A stretch of 64,000 nucleotides of DNA from positions 62,001 to 126,000 of the forward strand of contig NZ_JBMERR010000010.1 of the NCBI RefSeq assembly GCF_048820915.1, read 5' to 3'. Position numbers and translations under genes: made by a program. The notes beneath the pieces were generated by a model that ran no database searches, was not told where the DNA came from, and worked only from the letters and a program-made list of their open reading frames with translations. Source of the DNA: Cribrihabitans_A pelagius (GTDB lineage Bacteria > Pseudomonadota > Alphaproteobacteria > Rhodobacterales > Rhodobacteraceae). This document shows positions 32,801 through 39,694 of the stretch, piece by piece. Positions within the stretch are counted from its first letter, which is position 1. Every line of letters begins with the position of its first letter.

Positions 32801-33372
32801 GGCCCGGTGAGGCCGAAGACATGGCTCACCCGGGTCGACAGGAAATCCTTGTCGTTGCCGGTATGGCGCAGCAGGAACATGCCCACGTCCTCCACCAGCG
32901 CGGGGTTGGAGCAGAGGTTGAAGTAGAAATAGCTGCCCATGCCGCAGCCCGCGTAGACGCCGATCGGTCCCTTGATGTTTTCCGGCGGGTGGCCCGCGTT
33001 CTCCATCGCGCCCCAGGCGGCCTCCAGGAACTTGCGGTGCTGTGGGTCGAGGATGGCGGCTTCCTTGGGGCTGAAGCCAAAGAACTCGGCGTCGAATTCG
33101 TCGAACCCCTGCATCCGCGCGGTGGCGGGCACGTAGTTCGGATCGCTCAGGAGATCTGGCCGTTCGCCGGCGGCCAGCAGTGCGTCGCGGTCCAGATGCT
33201 CTATCGACTCGATGCCCTCCCGCAGGTTGCGCCAGAAGACCCCGGCCGAGCTTGCGCCCGGCACATCGGCGGCAATGCCGACAATGGCGATGTCCCCGCC
33301 TGAATTCCCGCCTGGGCCTGCACCGGCTCCGCCGCGGCCCCGGCCGGCCGGAATATCAGTCTGTTCGCTCAT
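26842..33372 (-). CDS. single-module type I polyketide synthase KS-AT-KR-DH-ACP-TE
   Basis: 2176 residues. KS 27-455 has Cys199 (QTACSTS), His335 (CHGTGT) and His375 (NIGHLD). AT about 550-845 has Ser648 (GHSMGE) with an IAAH selectivity motif that points to malonyl rather than the YASH methylmalonyl type. A structural, KR-like region without active-site motifs spans about 910-1170. KR about 1180-1385 has GGYGGIG and Tyr1348. A hot-dog DH about 1425-1680 has His1435 and Asp1600. ACP about 1785-1855 has Ser1816 (DLGGHS). Three TDPAG repeats link to the TE (about 1890-2150; Ser1978, Asp2005, His2136). ATG 33372 is preceded by a G-rich stretch. All catalytic residues are present. DH following KR is not the usual DH-KR order. 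Confidence 0.93.
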   Translation of the reverse strand: MSEQTDIPAGRGRGGAGAGPGGNSGGDIAIVGIAADVPGASSAGVFWRNLREGIESIEHLDRDALLAAGERPDLLSDPNYVPATARMQGFDEFDAEFFGFSPKEAAILDPQHRKFLEAAWGAMENAGHPPENIKGPIGVYAGCGMGSYFYFNLCSNPALVEDVGMFLLRHTGNDKDFLSTRVSHVFGLTGPSVNIQTACSTSLVAVHYACKALREGECDMALAGGVTIELPQGRGYVYKENEILSPDGHCHAFDHRAQGTVFGSGAGAVALRRLEDAVADGDHIWAVIKGSAVNNDGSDKAGYLAPSVSGQAKAVRQALEAAGTPAESIGYVECHGTGTYLGDPIEMAALTEAYRATTTGTGFCRIGSVKTNIGHLDTAAGVAGLAKTALALHHKEIPPSLGFEAPNPAIDFDSSPFRVNASLTPWQTGDSPRRAGVNALGVGGTNAHVILEEAPARLPSQESDFPFQILCLSGHSKAALEDNTQALAAWLRANPEADLADVAFTLKEGRRGFAKRRVLVAESVEAAARMLEDSDPRQVFSHEVLGGAPEVVFMFPGGGAQYAGMARDLYETEPVFAEWMDRGLEHLQKSLDYDIRAVWLPEPGEETAAEARLKQPSVQLPLIMIAEFALAQLWMSWGVKPAALVGHSMGENTAACLAGVMAFEDCIDLVLLRGRLFDSVPAGGMLSVALPVAEVEALLGEDLDIASVNAPELTAVSGPDGALERLAAELTARGIEHQRIAIDIAAHSHMLDGILDDYRAFLAGLDLHAPGLPVISNRSGAPLTAEEAVSPDYWTAQLRHRVLFGACIGTLSQAPGRVFLEVGPGNALSALARMAPAVQPGQVLSSLRHPDHRVMDDVHFFGVIGRLWACGVTADWDQIWGGARRHRLPLPGYAFQRSRYFIEPGKPAAEAPSAPARLERLDDWGYRPVWRPRLADCPLDVAEELGEAPLTWLIFKDDAGHAARAAGHLEAAGHRVARVHAGDTYARLAPGSYVLPPEQGRPAYAALLNDLAEDGLLPDRIGHFWLVTEGEHFRPGSSFFDRNLEMGYHALLALAQELGSIELPGPVHISLFTTGAVQVREEPLPSPEKAMAAALARVIPRELPNVTCAAVDIELPHPEAGLLPFLRKSQPEDITPRLLEELLAEPACSSAAWRGGKRFELDWRKLELPEPQADAQPFREGGHYLITGGYGGIGLTIAEHLMRAHGAKVTLLAREGLPPRESWDRILQNHGPGSRQARRIGAVKALEGLGRGAVMPLAADVCNSGGLAAAKQAAEAEFGPVTGVIHAAGVIADGPLLAKTEAEVEQVFAPKISGLRALEEVFPDGRLEVMVLFSSTSAVTCPAGQADYAAANEYLNAYARHRAGGRTKVVAVDWGVWADTGMAAEALEGRAGAASLPAPEPCAQPLLRQRGFDLAGNRLYTPRFDAGTDWLLDEHRTRQGTAVMPGTGYIELAAEALSDLGGTAPFEIRDLYFLKPMVAPGDAALEAVLRLEAVENGYELSVYSKLPDGYAYNCQAMLAIAAVAERPAALNLNEIAARCPQVSRPEAGRLRSPQEDHLNFGPRWHVLERCALGDGEGLAALSLPAAAAGDGAVLHPGLMDLATGWAMELIPGYDRSALWVPVSYDCIRVFAPLGDEIRSHVRLMEAESGAARFDVTLTAPDGAVLVEITGFAMQRLAGGIEAGRSAVAADASAAGLGLEPGARSKPLSPGERRLQANIANGIRAAEGGPALERALAAGLPQVVVSSLDLPALIEQAATGTPAQDDSAQSFERPQLDTGYVAPRNPVEEELAALFASLLGVSQAGVEDSFFDLGGHSLIAVRLFAQINRSFGVDFPLSLLFEAPSVAALAERIIARTGGRVTASTDPAGTDPAGTDPAGTAAQDRGGARPDHTHLVQLHAGDGTGRRPFFLVAGMFGNVLNLRHLALLVGRDRPVYGLQAKGLTGGETPHDRIEDAAASCLEEIRGIQPEGPYLLGGFSGGGITAYEMAQQLKAAGQETAALILLDTPLPRRPGLSRRDKALIKLAELRRKGAGYFGEWAQSRLAWEIAKRRAEPAEGGAPASFNNRGVELAFRAAVAAYDLKPWEGPMTLFRPALDRHWQVSDGQWVSRAREYVFDDNGWRRWAPAVEVAEVPGDHDSMVLVPNVSVLAAGVKARLDAADAEHRAAKRSGMVRAAE

Positions 33373-33499
33373 CACATCCCCCGCGGCCTGTCACCATGCA
33401 CGCCCCGTGCGTCCCGGTGGCACTTTCCGCAGGATTTGCGGCCGTCCTGTGGACGCAATGTGCCGAATCCGGCCGCAAAGGCGGTAACAATACGGCATG

Positions 33500-34963
33500 T
33501 CACATCAGGCTCCTTGCCGCTTGTTGCGGTGTTGCCGGTGCCAGCGCCTGCTTGCCGCTGAAGAGCGCGGGCCGGGGCTGGAACAGGCCGGGATAAAGCA
33601 GCCGCTCCGCATAGCCCAGAGCCGACCCGGCGCACAACCAGGTTATCGGGATCAGCGTCGCATTCAGCAGCATGTCGACCAGCGTCGCCGCCAGGATCAG
33701 CGCAATAGGTGCTGCATAGGGCGAAAACTCCGCCCGCGGCACCCTTCTCGCTGCCCGTGCCAGCAGCACCAAGGGCGCCGCCAGCAGCCCCATCTCGGCG
33801 ATGTAGCCCAGCCAGCCGAAGGTGCCGAAGACAATGATCCAGCGCCCGTCCGGGATCGACAGAATCTGCCCGGTCTCGACATGGCGCACCAGGTTGCGGC
33901 CCCAGCCGCCCCAGCCGAACCAGGGCTTCTCCGCCGCGCGCGCCAAGAGCTGCGCCTCGTTCTCGAACCGGTAGTTCAGCGACTGCGCGCGCTCGGCGCT
34001 GATTGCCTGCGCCTGCGCGACCAGCGCCTCGGTCGGCACCAGGCCGGCGTTGCGCAGCATCGGGTATACCACTGCGATCAGCGCCAGGAGCAGCGCCGCG
34101 CGCAGCTGCCATTTGAGCGGCGCCAGCGCCACCACCGGTGTGAAGGCCAGCGCATAGGCGAGCGACGCAAGGCTCTTGCACAGCACCAGAACGGCAAAGA
34201 GGTACAGCGCCGCCAGCCCCAGCCGCAGCCGCGCGCCCCCTGCCGCCGCCCGCGCCAGCGCCGTGGCCGCAAGCAGCGAAGACAGAAGGAAGAATGCCAG
34301 CCACAGCGCATGCGGCAGGAACACGATGGGCCGGAACCCGCCCTGGCGCATCATCTGGCCGAAGTCATGCTGGAAGAAGCCGTAGACCCAGATGTTGATC
34401 TGCGGGCTGAGCCGGATTTCCACCAGCGAGGGCAGCGTATAGGCGAGCCCGGCGATCATCAGCGCCAGGAGCAGCTCGCGCTGGGCTTCGGGGGTGGAGA
34501 GATAGCGCCGCGCCAGCAGGAAGGGCACCAGCACGATCACCTGATTGATCACTACCGAGCCAAGGTCGCGCCACCTCAGCCCTGGCAGCTGGTCCGTGAG
34601 AAACAGAATCGGATCGGAATTGGCGATCACCCGGAACAGGAGCGGCTCGCCGTTGCTGAGCACCGTGGGCACAACGCCAAAGACAAAAAGCAGCATCAGC
34701 ACCCGCGCCGCCGGATGGCGCGGCCAAAGCGGCACCGGTTTCCTCAGCACAAAGACGCAGAGAAGGAAGGCCATCACCGAGGGGATGGCAAACTTGTCCA
34801 TGTCAGGCACCAGCGGCAGGTCGAACTCGGCCAGCGGCGGCAGCAGCAGGTAGCCCGCGATGATCGTCCACAAAAGCGCACGCTCCAGGGCCAGGCGCCG
34901 GAACAGCACCAGGCTCACCAGCGGCCAGGCCAGCAGCATCAGATACGCCAAGGCGTTGGGCAA
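33500..34963 (-). CDS. Wzy/WaaL-like O-antigen polymerase or ligase family membrane protein
   Basis: About 487 residues with 10-12 predicted membrane helices. The family is recognised by overall topology and by the large periplasmic loop containing RFENEAQLLARAAEKPWFGW then GWGRNL, the P-W-F-G-x-G-x-G signature of O-antigen ligase/polymerase proteins. It should polymerise lipid-linked repeat units, or ligate a glycan, on the periplasmic face. The start is uncertain: TTG 34963 has AAGGGGA upstream, whereas the longer frame begins with GTG 35071 without a ribosome-binding site. It precedes the PKS gene by 127 bp on the same strand and may be the first gene of that transcript. Confidence 0.82.
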   Translation of the reverse strand: MPNALAYLMLLAWPLVSLVLFRRLALERALLWTIIAGYLLLPPLAEFDLPLVPDMDKFAIPSVMAFLLCVFVLRKPVPLWPRHPAARVLMLLFVFGVVPTVLSNGEPLLFRVIANSDPILFLTDQLPGLRWRDLGSVVINQVIVLVPFLLARRYLSTPEAQRELLLALMIAGLAYTLPSLVEIRLSPQINIWVYGFFQHDFGQMMRQGGFRPIVFLPHALWLAFFLLSSLLAATALARAAAGGARLRLGLAALYLFAVLVLCKSLASLAYALAFTPVVALAPLKWQLRAALLLALIAVVYPMLRNAGLVPTEALVAQAQAISAERAQSLNYRFENEAQLLARAAEKPWFGWGGWGRNLVRHVETGQILSIPDGRWIIVFGTFGWLGYIAEMGLLAAPLVLLARAARRVPRAEFSPYAAPIALILAATLVDMLLNATLIPITWLCAGSALGYAERLLYPGLFQPRPALFSGKQALAPATPQQAARSLM

Positions 34964-35168
34964 ACCCGTCTGTCCCCTTCCGTTTGCGGTTTTAAGGCAA
35001 AGTTTACCTTTTGCAGGCGGCACTGTCGCGCGCAATTGCACAAGCCGGTAAACGGCTGGCAAGTTTGCCACGCAGGCCAGCCGCGGGCGGGGAAGGGCGC
35101 CTGCGCGGCTGGCCGCCGCGGCGTGGCAGCGCTATGGGAAGGACAGCAGGGCAGGGGAGGCGGGACAG
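34964..35168. promoter_or_regulatory. divergent promoter region of the polymerase/PKS operon and the WecB-like gene
   Basis: Both flanking genes point outward, so promoters for each should lie here. It is locally AT-rich at 34985-35070 and contains an inverted repeat GGCAA-2nt-TTGCC around 35057-35068 (read on either strand). I could not fix convincing -35/-10 pairs. Confidence 0.4.
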
Positions 35169-35921
35169 ATGCACTTCGAATTCGGCGGCCGCCGGGTCGG
35201 CGTGAATATCGCCACCCGGGAGGCGCTGGCGGCGGAGATCAAAGCCCGCTTTGCCGCCCGGCGCGGTTTTACCCTGGCGACGCTCAACCTCGACCACCTG
35301 GTGAAACTCGGCCAGTCGGAAGAGTTTCTCGCGGCCTATCAGGCGCAGGACCTGGTGGTGGCGGACGGCCGCCCCATTGTCTGGCTCTCGCGCCTGGCCC
35401 GCCTTCCGGTGGAGCTGATGCCGGGCTCGGACCTGGTGCTGCCGCTCTGCCGCCTGGCAGCCGAAGCCGGGGTGCCGGTGGCGCTGGTAGGCAGCACGGA
35501 GGCGGCGCTGGAAGACGCCCGGGGCGCGCTTTGCGCCGCGGTGCCGGGGCTGGACGTGGCCTGGTGCCACGCGCCTTCGGGCCGCTTCGATCCCGAAGGT
35601 GCCGAGGCGGAGACCATCCTGCGGCAGCTCGGCGCGGGCGGCATCGGGCTCTGCTTCCTGGCGCTCGGCGCCCCGAAGCAGGAAATGCTGGCGCAGCGCG
35701 GCCGCAAGCCGGCGCCGCAGACGGGCTTTGCCTCGGTTGGGGCGGGGCTCGACTTTCTGGGCGGACACCAGCGCCGCGCGCCCGCCTGGGTGCGCGCGGT
35801 GGCGATGGAATGGCTGTGGCGGGCGCTCTCCAGCCCGGCCCGGCTGCTGCCGCGCTATGGCAAGTGCCTGGCAATCCTGCCCGCCCAGATCCGCCGCGCT
35901 TGGCAGCTGCGCAGCCGCTGA
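35169..35921 (+). CDS. WecB/TagA/CpsF family glycosyltransferase
   Basis: 250 residues, GT26 family. Its members transfer N-acetylmannosamine(uronic acid) or a related sugar to a lipid-linked acceptor at the membrane. The features are LATLNLDHLVKLGQSEEF, the DLVVADGRPIVWLSRL segment with the catalytic-region aspartate, VPVALVGSTEAALEDA, FLALGAPKQEMLA and FASVGAGLDFLGG. The C-terminal segment ARLLPRYGKC contains the membrane-targeting basic region. GGGGAGGCGGGACAG supports ATG 35169. It diverges from the polymerase-PKS operon and is probably an EPS repeat-unit enzyme. Confidence 0.9.
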   Translation: MHFEFGGRRVGVNIATREALAAEIKARFAARRGFTLATLNLDHLVKLGQSEEFLAAYQAQDLVVADGRPIVWLSRLARLPVELMPGSDLVLPLCRLAAEAGVPVALVGSTEAALEDARGALCAAVPGLDVAWCHAPSGRFDPEGAEAETILRQLGAGGIGLCFLALGAPKQEMLAQRGRKPAPQTGFASVGAGLDFLGGHQRRAPAWVRAVAMEWLWRALSSPARLLPRYGKCLAILPAQIRRAWQLRSR

Positions 35922-35943
35922 ACCGGTCTGGCCGGCGGTTTTT
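35921..35943 (+). terminator. possible intrinsic terminator after the WecB-like gene
   Basis: AACCG and CGGTT can pair around a CCGG-rich loop, followed by TTTTT. It begins at the stop codon. The stem is short, so the call is weak. Confidence 0.4.
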
Positions 35944-36020
35944 CCGCGGACCACCCGGCAAGCAGACAGGCGATCCCTCCCGCGCCCGCGCAGCGGGGGC
36001 GGGGGGGCGGCAGCACCGGG

Positions 36021-36042
36021 GAGCTCTCTGGTGAGAGAGCTC
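36021..36042. repeat. perfect 8-bp inverted repeat in a 508-bp intergenic region
   Basis: GAGCTCTC-TGGTGA-GAGAGCTC, flanked on both sides by CCGGG. The surrounding interval 35922-36429 has no supportable gene; besides this hairpin it carries a copy of repeat B. Confidence 0.5.
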
Positions 36043-36299
36043 GGCCGGGTCTCTCAGCAAGCACACGTGGCGATACCGGCCCCCGGAAATGTCCCTATTG
36101 CGCCCCGGACGGGCTCCTGGCGGCGTTCTCAATTCTCTGCGCCAAGCGGATGTGCGGCCGCATGAACGGACCGCCTGGAAGCTGCCTGGATTGGCGGGCG
36201 CTGGCCGGGGCTGTCAGGGAAAACCCGGGCAAGCCGTGAGGGCGGAATAGAGCGCGCCGCGCCCTGCTGCGGCAAGACTGCAGGGATACCTGGGACACA

Positions 36300-36402
36300 G
36301 GCAGACGGGCAGCCAGACAGAGCGTCCGCGCCGCGCGTCAGCGCGGCGCCCGGCCCAACGGGCGGGGGCGGCCCGCAGGGGCGCCGCCGCCGGGCGGGAG
36401 CG
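36300..36402 (+). repeat. intergenic repeat B, fourth copy
   Basis: Contains the core CGCCGCGCGTCAGCGCGGCG followed by CCCGGCCCAACG, and ends in GGGCGGGAGC like the copies at 6552 and 6860. The internal variable hairpin is replaced by an unrelated GC-rich stem. Confidence 0.6.
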
Positions 36403-36429
36403 CACCGCCTGCTGCGCTGCAGGTCAAAG

Positions 36430-37473
36430 CTACTTGTACTCCAGCAGCCCGCGGGTGGCGCCGCGGAGGCGGTTCCAGTGATATTCCGCCACCCCAACGG
36501 CTTCGGCGAATTTGCCGAGCACCAGAAACAGCGCGCGCTCCGCCCCCACGCGCCGGTGCAGCCGCAGCACCTGCGCCGGGTAGATCAGCAGCCCCGCCAG
36601 CGCCCAAGGCCCGACGGCCAGCGCCGCCAGCAGCACCGCGCCGGGCAGCACCGCCCCCCAGAGCAGCGCGCGGCGGGTCTCGGCGGCCCAATGGCGCTCG
36701 GAGGCTTTGCTATGCAGCGCCGCGCCCTCGGCAAAGGCGTGGCCCGCGCGGCGGCTGCGCCGCCACCACTGGCCAAAGCGCCGCATCGCCGCGTCATGAA
36801 GCGTCATCTCCGCCTCCAGCCGCCAGATCCGCCAGCCCGCCCGGCGCAGGCGCAGGCACAGTTCCGGCTCCTCGCCCGCGATCAGGCTATCGCGGTAGCC
36901 GCCCGCCCCCCGCACCGCCTTAACCCGCATCAGCACATCGCCGCCGCAGGCCGTGGCCTCGCCCACGGGCGTGTCCCATTCGGCGTCGCACAGGCGGTTG
37001 TAGACCGAGGCTTCGGGAAAGCGCTCACGCCGCCGCCCGCAGACCGCGGCAACCCCGGGGTGCGCTGCGAGAAACCGGGTGGCGGCGGGCAGCCAGCCGG
37101 GATCCACCTCACAGTCCCCGTCGGCGAACTGCACCAGCTCCAAGTCTTTCCGCAGCACCGCCAGCCCCGCGTTGCGGGCGCGGGCGGCGGTGAAGGGGCG
37201 GGCCATGTCCAGCTCCACCACGTCGGCCCCCATCTGCCGTGCCACCTCCGCCGAGCCATCGGTGGAGCCGCTGTCCACGTAGATGAGCTGCGCCACCTGT
37301 CCCTGCAGCGAGGCCAGAGATCGCTTGAGCCGGCTGCCCTCGTTACGGCCGATCACCACCGCGCCGAGCCCCGCGGGAGCCGCGCCCCTGGCCGGGCGGG
37401 AGGCCGCTGGCAGGGCCGCGCCGTTCAGCCCGGTACCGTTCAGACCCTTGCCGCTCAATCCAGGACCCTTCAA
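36430..37473 (-). CDS. glycosyltransferase family 2 with a short Gly-Leu repeat N-terminus
   Basis: About 347 residues. GT2 motifs: AVVIGRNEGSRLKRSLASL, YVDSGSTDGSAEVA, FADGDCEVDPGWLPA (D-x-D) and GEEPELCLRLRRAGW. A C-terminal hydrophobic segment (LLWGAVLPGAVLLAALAVG) suggests membrane attachment. The N-terminal extension, read from TTG 37473, is made of GLSGKGLNGTGLNGAAL-type repeats, unusual for GT2. TTG 37473 would overlap the upstream stop as TTGA, which is why I chose it; the true start may be further inside. It is coupled to the following upstream gene and is likely part of surface-glycan synthesis. Confidence 0.8.
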   Translation of the reverse strand: MKGPGLSGKGLNGTGLNGAALPAASRPARGAAPAGLGAVVIGRNEGSRLKRSLASLQGQVAQLIYVDSGSTDGSAEVARQMGADVVELDMARPFTAARARNAGLAVLRKDLELVQFADGDCEVDPGWLPAATRFLAAHPGVAAVCGRRRERFPEASVYNRLCDAEWDTPVGEATACGGDVLMRVKAVRGAGGYRDSLIAGEEPELCLRLRRAGWRIWRLEAEMTLHDAAMRRFGQWWRRSRRAGHAFAEGAALHSKASERHWAAETRRALLWGAVLPGAVLLAALAVGPWALAGLLIYPAQVLRLHRRVGAERALFLVLGKFAEAVGVAEYHWNRLRGATRGLLEYK

Positions 37474-38522
37474 ACCCGTGCCCCGGCGCCAAGGGATGCC
37501 GCCGAGGCCGCGCCCGGGCCTTCCAGAAAGCCGCGCCTCCGCAACTCCGCGATATCCGCATCCTCCAGCGCCGTCTCCGACCACAGGCTCAACTCCGGCC
37601 GCGCCTGCAAAGTTGCTGCCCGCAGCCGGTCCTCGCCATGCTCCGAGACCGCCTCCATCCGGGTCCGCAGATCCCGCGCGAGGCTTCCGCCCGCAAACTT
37701 GTAGTGCCGGATCAGCGCCACCTGGTCCGAGACCCGCACCCGGGCCGAGGCATGCGGATGCACCGCCGCCTGCACGCCTGCGCCGTTGAACACCAGGGGG
37801 TGCTTGCTGAGGCAGCAGTTTTCGCCAAAGACCTTGCCGCGCACGCCGCCAAACAGCAGATCCGGGGCGTGCGGAGGCAGCTGGTTCTGGCGCAGGAAAT
37901 AGGCAAAACCGCTGGCCTCGGACATATATGGCAGCCGCCGGACCGCGCTGATGTCCGCGTAGCGGCAGGCGGCAATGGCCTCGCGGTAGCTCAGCCCCTG
38001 GGCCGCTGCGAGCGGCCCGCGCGGAAACATCTCCAGCATCTGCGCCAGCATCGCGGTATGGCCGCCCGCCTCCAGCTGCCGGGTGAGGGCAGGGAGGTCT
38101 TCGGCGCCGTCAAACTCGAACAGCTCGTCCATATCGGCAAACAGGCACCAGCGCGCCGCCCCGTAGCGGTTGGCGGCAGCGGCGCGCAGATCGTTCTCAT
38201 AGGCCAGCCAGGGCAGCTTCGCCTGCCAGACCGCAACATCCGCTTCCCGCCGCAAACGCGCAAGCGTCCCATCGCGGGAGCCATTGTCGACAAAGACAAA
38301 GCCCGAAACTCCCAGCCGCCGGTAATGCTCCAGGAACACGTCGAGGTAATAGGCCCCGTCCCGCACCAGCGCGATCAGCACCACGCCGTCCGGAGCGGTA
38401 AAGCGGCGGGACGGGCCGTGCACATGCCGCAGCGCCGCCCGCAAGCGGACGCGCCGCGCGGCCTTGCGCGCCCTGCGTGTGATTCCGGCTGCCAGCCGCC
38501 GCCCGAGTGCTCTCTGCGCCAA
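37470..38522 (-). CDS. glycosyltransferase family 2 (Glyco_tranf_2_4 type)
   Basis: About 350 residues. GVVLIALVRDGAYYLDVFLE, the FVFVDNGSRDGTLARL segment and WCLFADMDELFEFDG (D-M-D-E metal site) are diagnostic of the PF13704-like branch. Later SKHPLVFNG and IRHYKFAGGSLARD fit the acceptor half. No ATG is available near the N-terminus; TTG 38522 follows GGGGCGGAGAGA and is my best guess. It is divergent from glucokinase and is followed by the second GT2 with a TTGA overlap. The pair forms a small glycosylation operon beside the EPS cluster. Donor unknown. Confidence 0.78.
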   Translation of the reverse strand: MAQRALGRRLAAGITRRARKAARRVRLRAALRHVHGPSRRFTAPDGVVLIALVRDGAYYLDVFLEHYRRLGVSGFVFVDNGSRDGTLARLRREADVAVWQAKLPWLAYENDLRAAAANRYGAARWCLFADMDELFEFDGAEDLPALTRQLEAGGHTAMLAQMLEMFPRGPLAAAQGLSYREAIAACRYADISAVRRLPYMSEASGFAYFLRQNQLPPHAPDLLFGGVRGKVFGENCCLSKHPLVFNGAGVQAAVHPHASARVRVSDQVALIRHYKFAGGSLARDLRTRMEAVSEHGEDRLRAATLQARPELSLWSETALEDADIAELRRRGFLEGPGAASAASLGAGARV

Positions 38523-38675
38523 TCTCTCCGCCCCGGTCTTGCCTCTGTGTCCTGCCGCCCACAGTGCCGCCTGCCAAGCACTGCCGCAAGCGGGCGCGCG
38601 CCGGCTCAATTGCAATTGCGGCGCGTATGCTGCACTCTTCTGCGCAAGATCGGATTTCGGAAAGGACCGCGGCGG

Positions 38676-39632
38676 ATGACGGCTGAGCTGACCGTTCTGG
38701 CCGGAGACGTGGGCGGCAGCCGCACCCGGCTGGCGCTGGCCGCGCCCGGCATCGGCGTGACCGCGCTGCAAAGCTTTGCAAACGACAGTTTCAACAGCCT
38801 GGAGGACGTGCTGCAGGCCTATTGCGCCCAGCCCGGGCTGCCGCCTCTGGAGGGCGTTTGCCTCGCGGTGGCGGGGCCGGTGCAGGACGGTGCCTTCCGG
38901 CTCACCAACCGCAACTGGCAGGGCAGCTGCGACAGCATCGCGGCGGCGCTGGGGCTGCCGGACGCGGGCCGCGCCCGGATCATCAACGACCTCGCAGCTC
39001 TCGGCCATGCGGTGCCGGTGCTGATGCCCGGGCAGCTGTCGTGCCTGCGCCCGGGGCGCGAGAGCGGCGGCCAGGCACTGGTGGCGGGGGCCGGCACCGG
39101 CTTCAACGCCGCGCTTTCGCTTGCAGGCACCACCGCGGCGGCGGAGATGGGCCACGCCAGCCTGCCCTCAGCGGTGCGCGACCGGCTGGCCGCGCTTCTG
39201 GAGCGCGCGCCGGACGAATTCCAGAGTATCGAGACGCTGTTTTCGGGGCGCGGGCTGGTGCGCTTCCACCAGGCGCTGACCGGCGCCGCCGCCAGCAGCG
39301 CGGCAGGCATCAGCGCGGAGTACCTCGCCGACCCGAACGCGCCGGCCGCCCGCACCATGACCGAATGGGCGCATATGTTCGGCCTGCTCGCGCGCGAGCT
39401 CACCGCCGCATACATGCCGGGGCAGGGGCTGTTCTTTGCGGGCAGCGTGGCGCGCGGGGTGCTGAACACGCCCGCGCGGGAGGCGTTCCTGGAAGGCTAC
39501 GCCGCGCCGGGCGAGCCGCTCGCGTCCCTCTGCGCCGAGATCCCCCTGTGGCTCATCACCGACGACGCCGCGGGCGTGAGCGGTGCAGCCAGGGTGGCGC
39601 TGGCGGCGGCAGAAGCGCGGCAGGCAGTCTGA
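38676..39632 (+). CDS. glk: glucokinase (Glk family, PF02685)
   Basis: 318 residues. It phosphorylates glucose with ATP for the Entner-Doudoroff/pentose pathways. Motifs: the N-terminal phosphate-binding LAGDVGGSRTRLALA, LAVAGPVQDGAFRLTNRNWQ with sugar-contacting residues, the RIINDLAALGHA aspartate region, VAGAGTGFNAAL (the second ATP loop) and EMGHASL. The length matches bacterial Glk. The ATG at 38676 follows GGAAAGGA. It is divergent from the GT2 pair, and its product glucose-6-phosphate is also the entry point to nucleotide sugars used by the neighbouring EPS enzymes. Confidence 0.9.
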   Translation: MTAELTVLAGDVGGSRTRLALAAPGIGVTALQSFANDSFNSLEDVLQAYCAQPGLPPLEGVCLAVAGPVQDGAFRLTNRNWQGSCDSIAAALGLPDAGRARIINDLAALGHAVPVLMPGQLSCLRPGRESGGQALVAGAGTGFNAALSLAGTTAAAEMGHASLPSAVRDRLAALLERAPDEFQSIETLFSGRGLVRFHQALTGAAASSAAGISAEYLADPNAPAARTMTEWAHMFGLLARELTAAYMPGQGLFFAGSVARGVLNTPAREAFLEGYAAPGEPLASLCAEIPLWLITDDAAGVSGAARVALAAAEARQAV

Positions 39633-39655
39633 CCGGCCGGCCGGTGGTCTGACCG

Positions 39656-39687
39656 GCCAGGGCGGGACCGTTCCGCACCGCCCTGGC
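39656..39687. terminator. hairpin between convergent glk and tamB
   Basis: GCCAGGGCGG pairs with CCGCCCTGGC (10 bp) around a 12-nt loop at a convergent junction of 62 bp. No T tract on either side; probably bidirectional. Confidence 0.55.
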
Positions 39688-39694
39688 GCCAGGC

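Noticed and set aside
30022..33303. Long open frame of over 1000 codons on the plus strand opposite the PKS
   Set aside because: It is the antisense shadow of a GC-rich gene: composition is Arg/His/Gln-rich, no domain is recognisable, and the minus strand has full PKS motifs.
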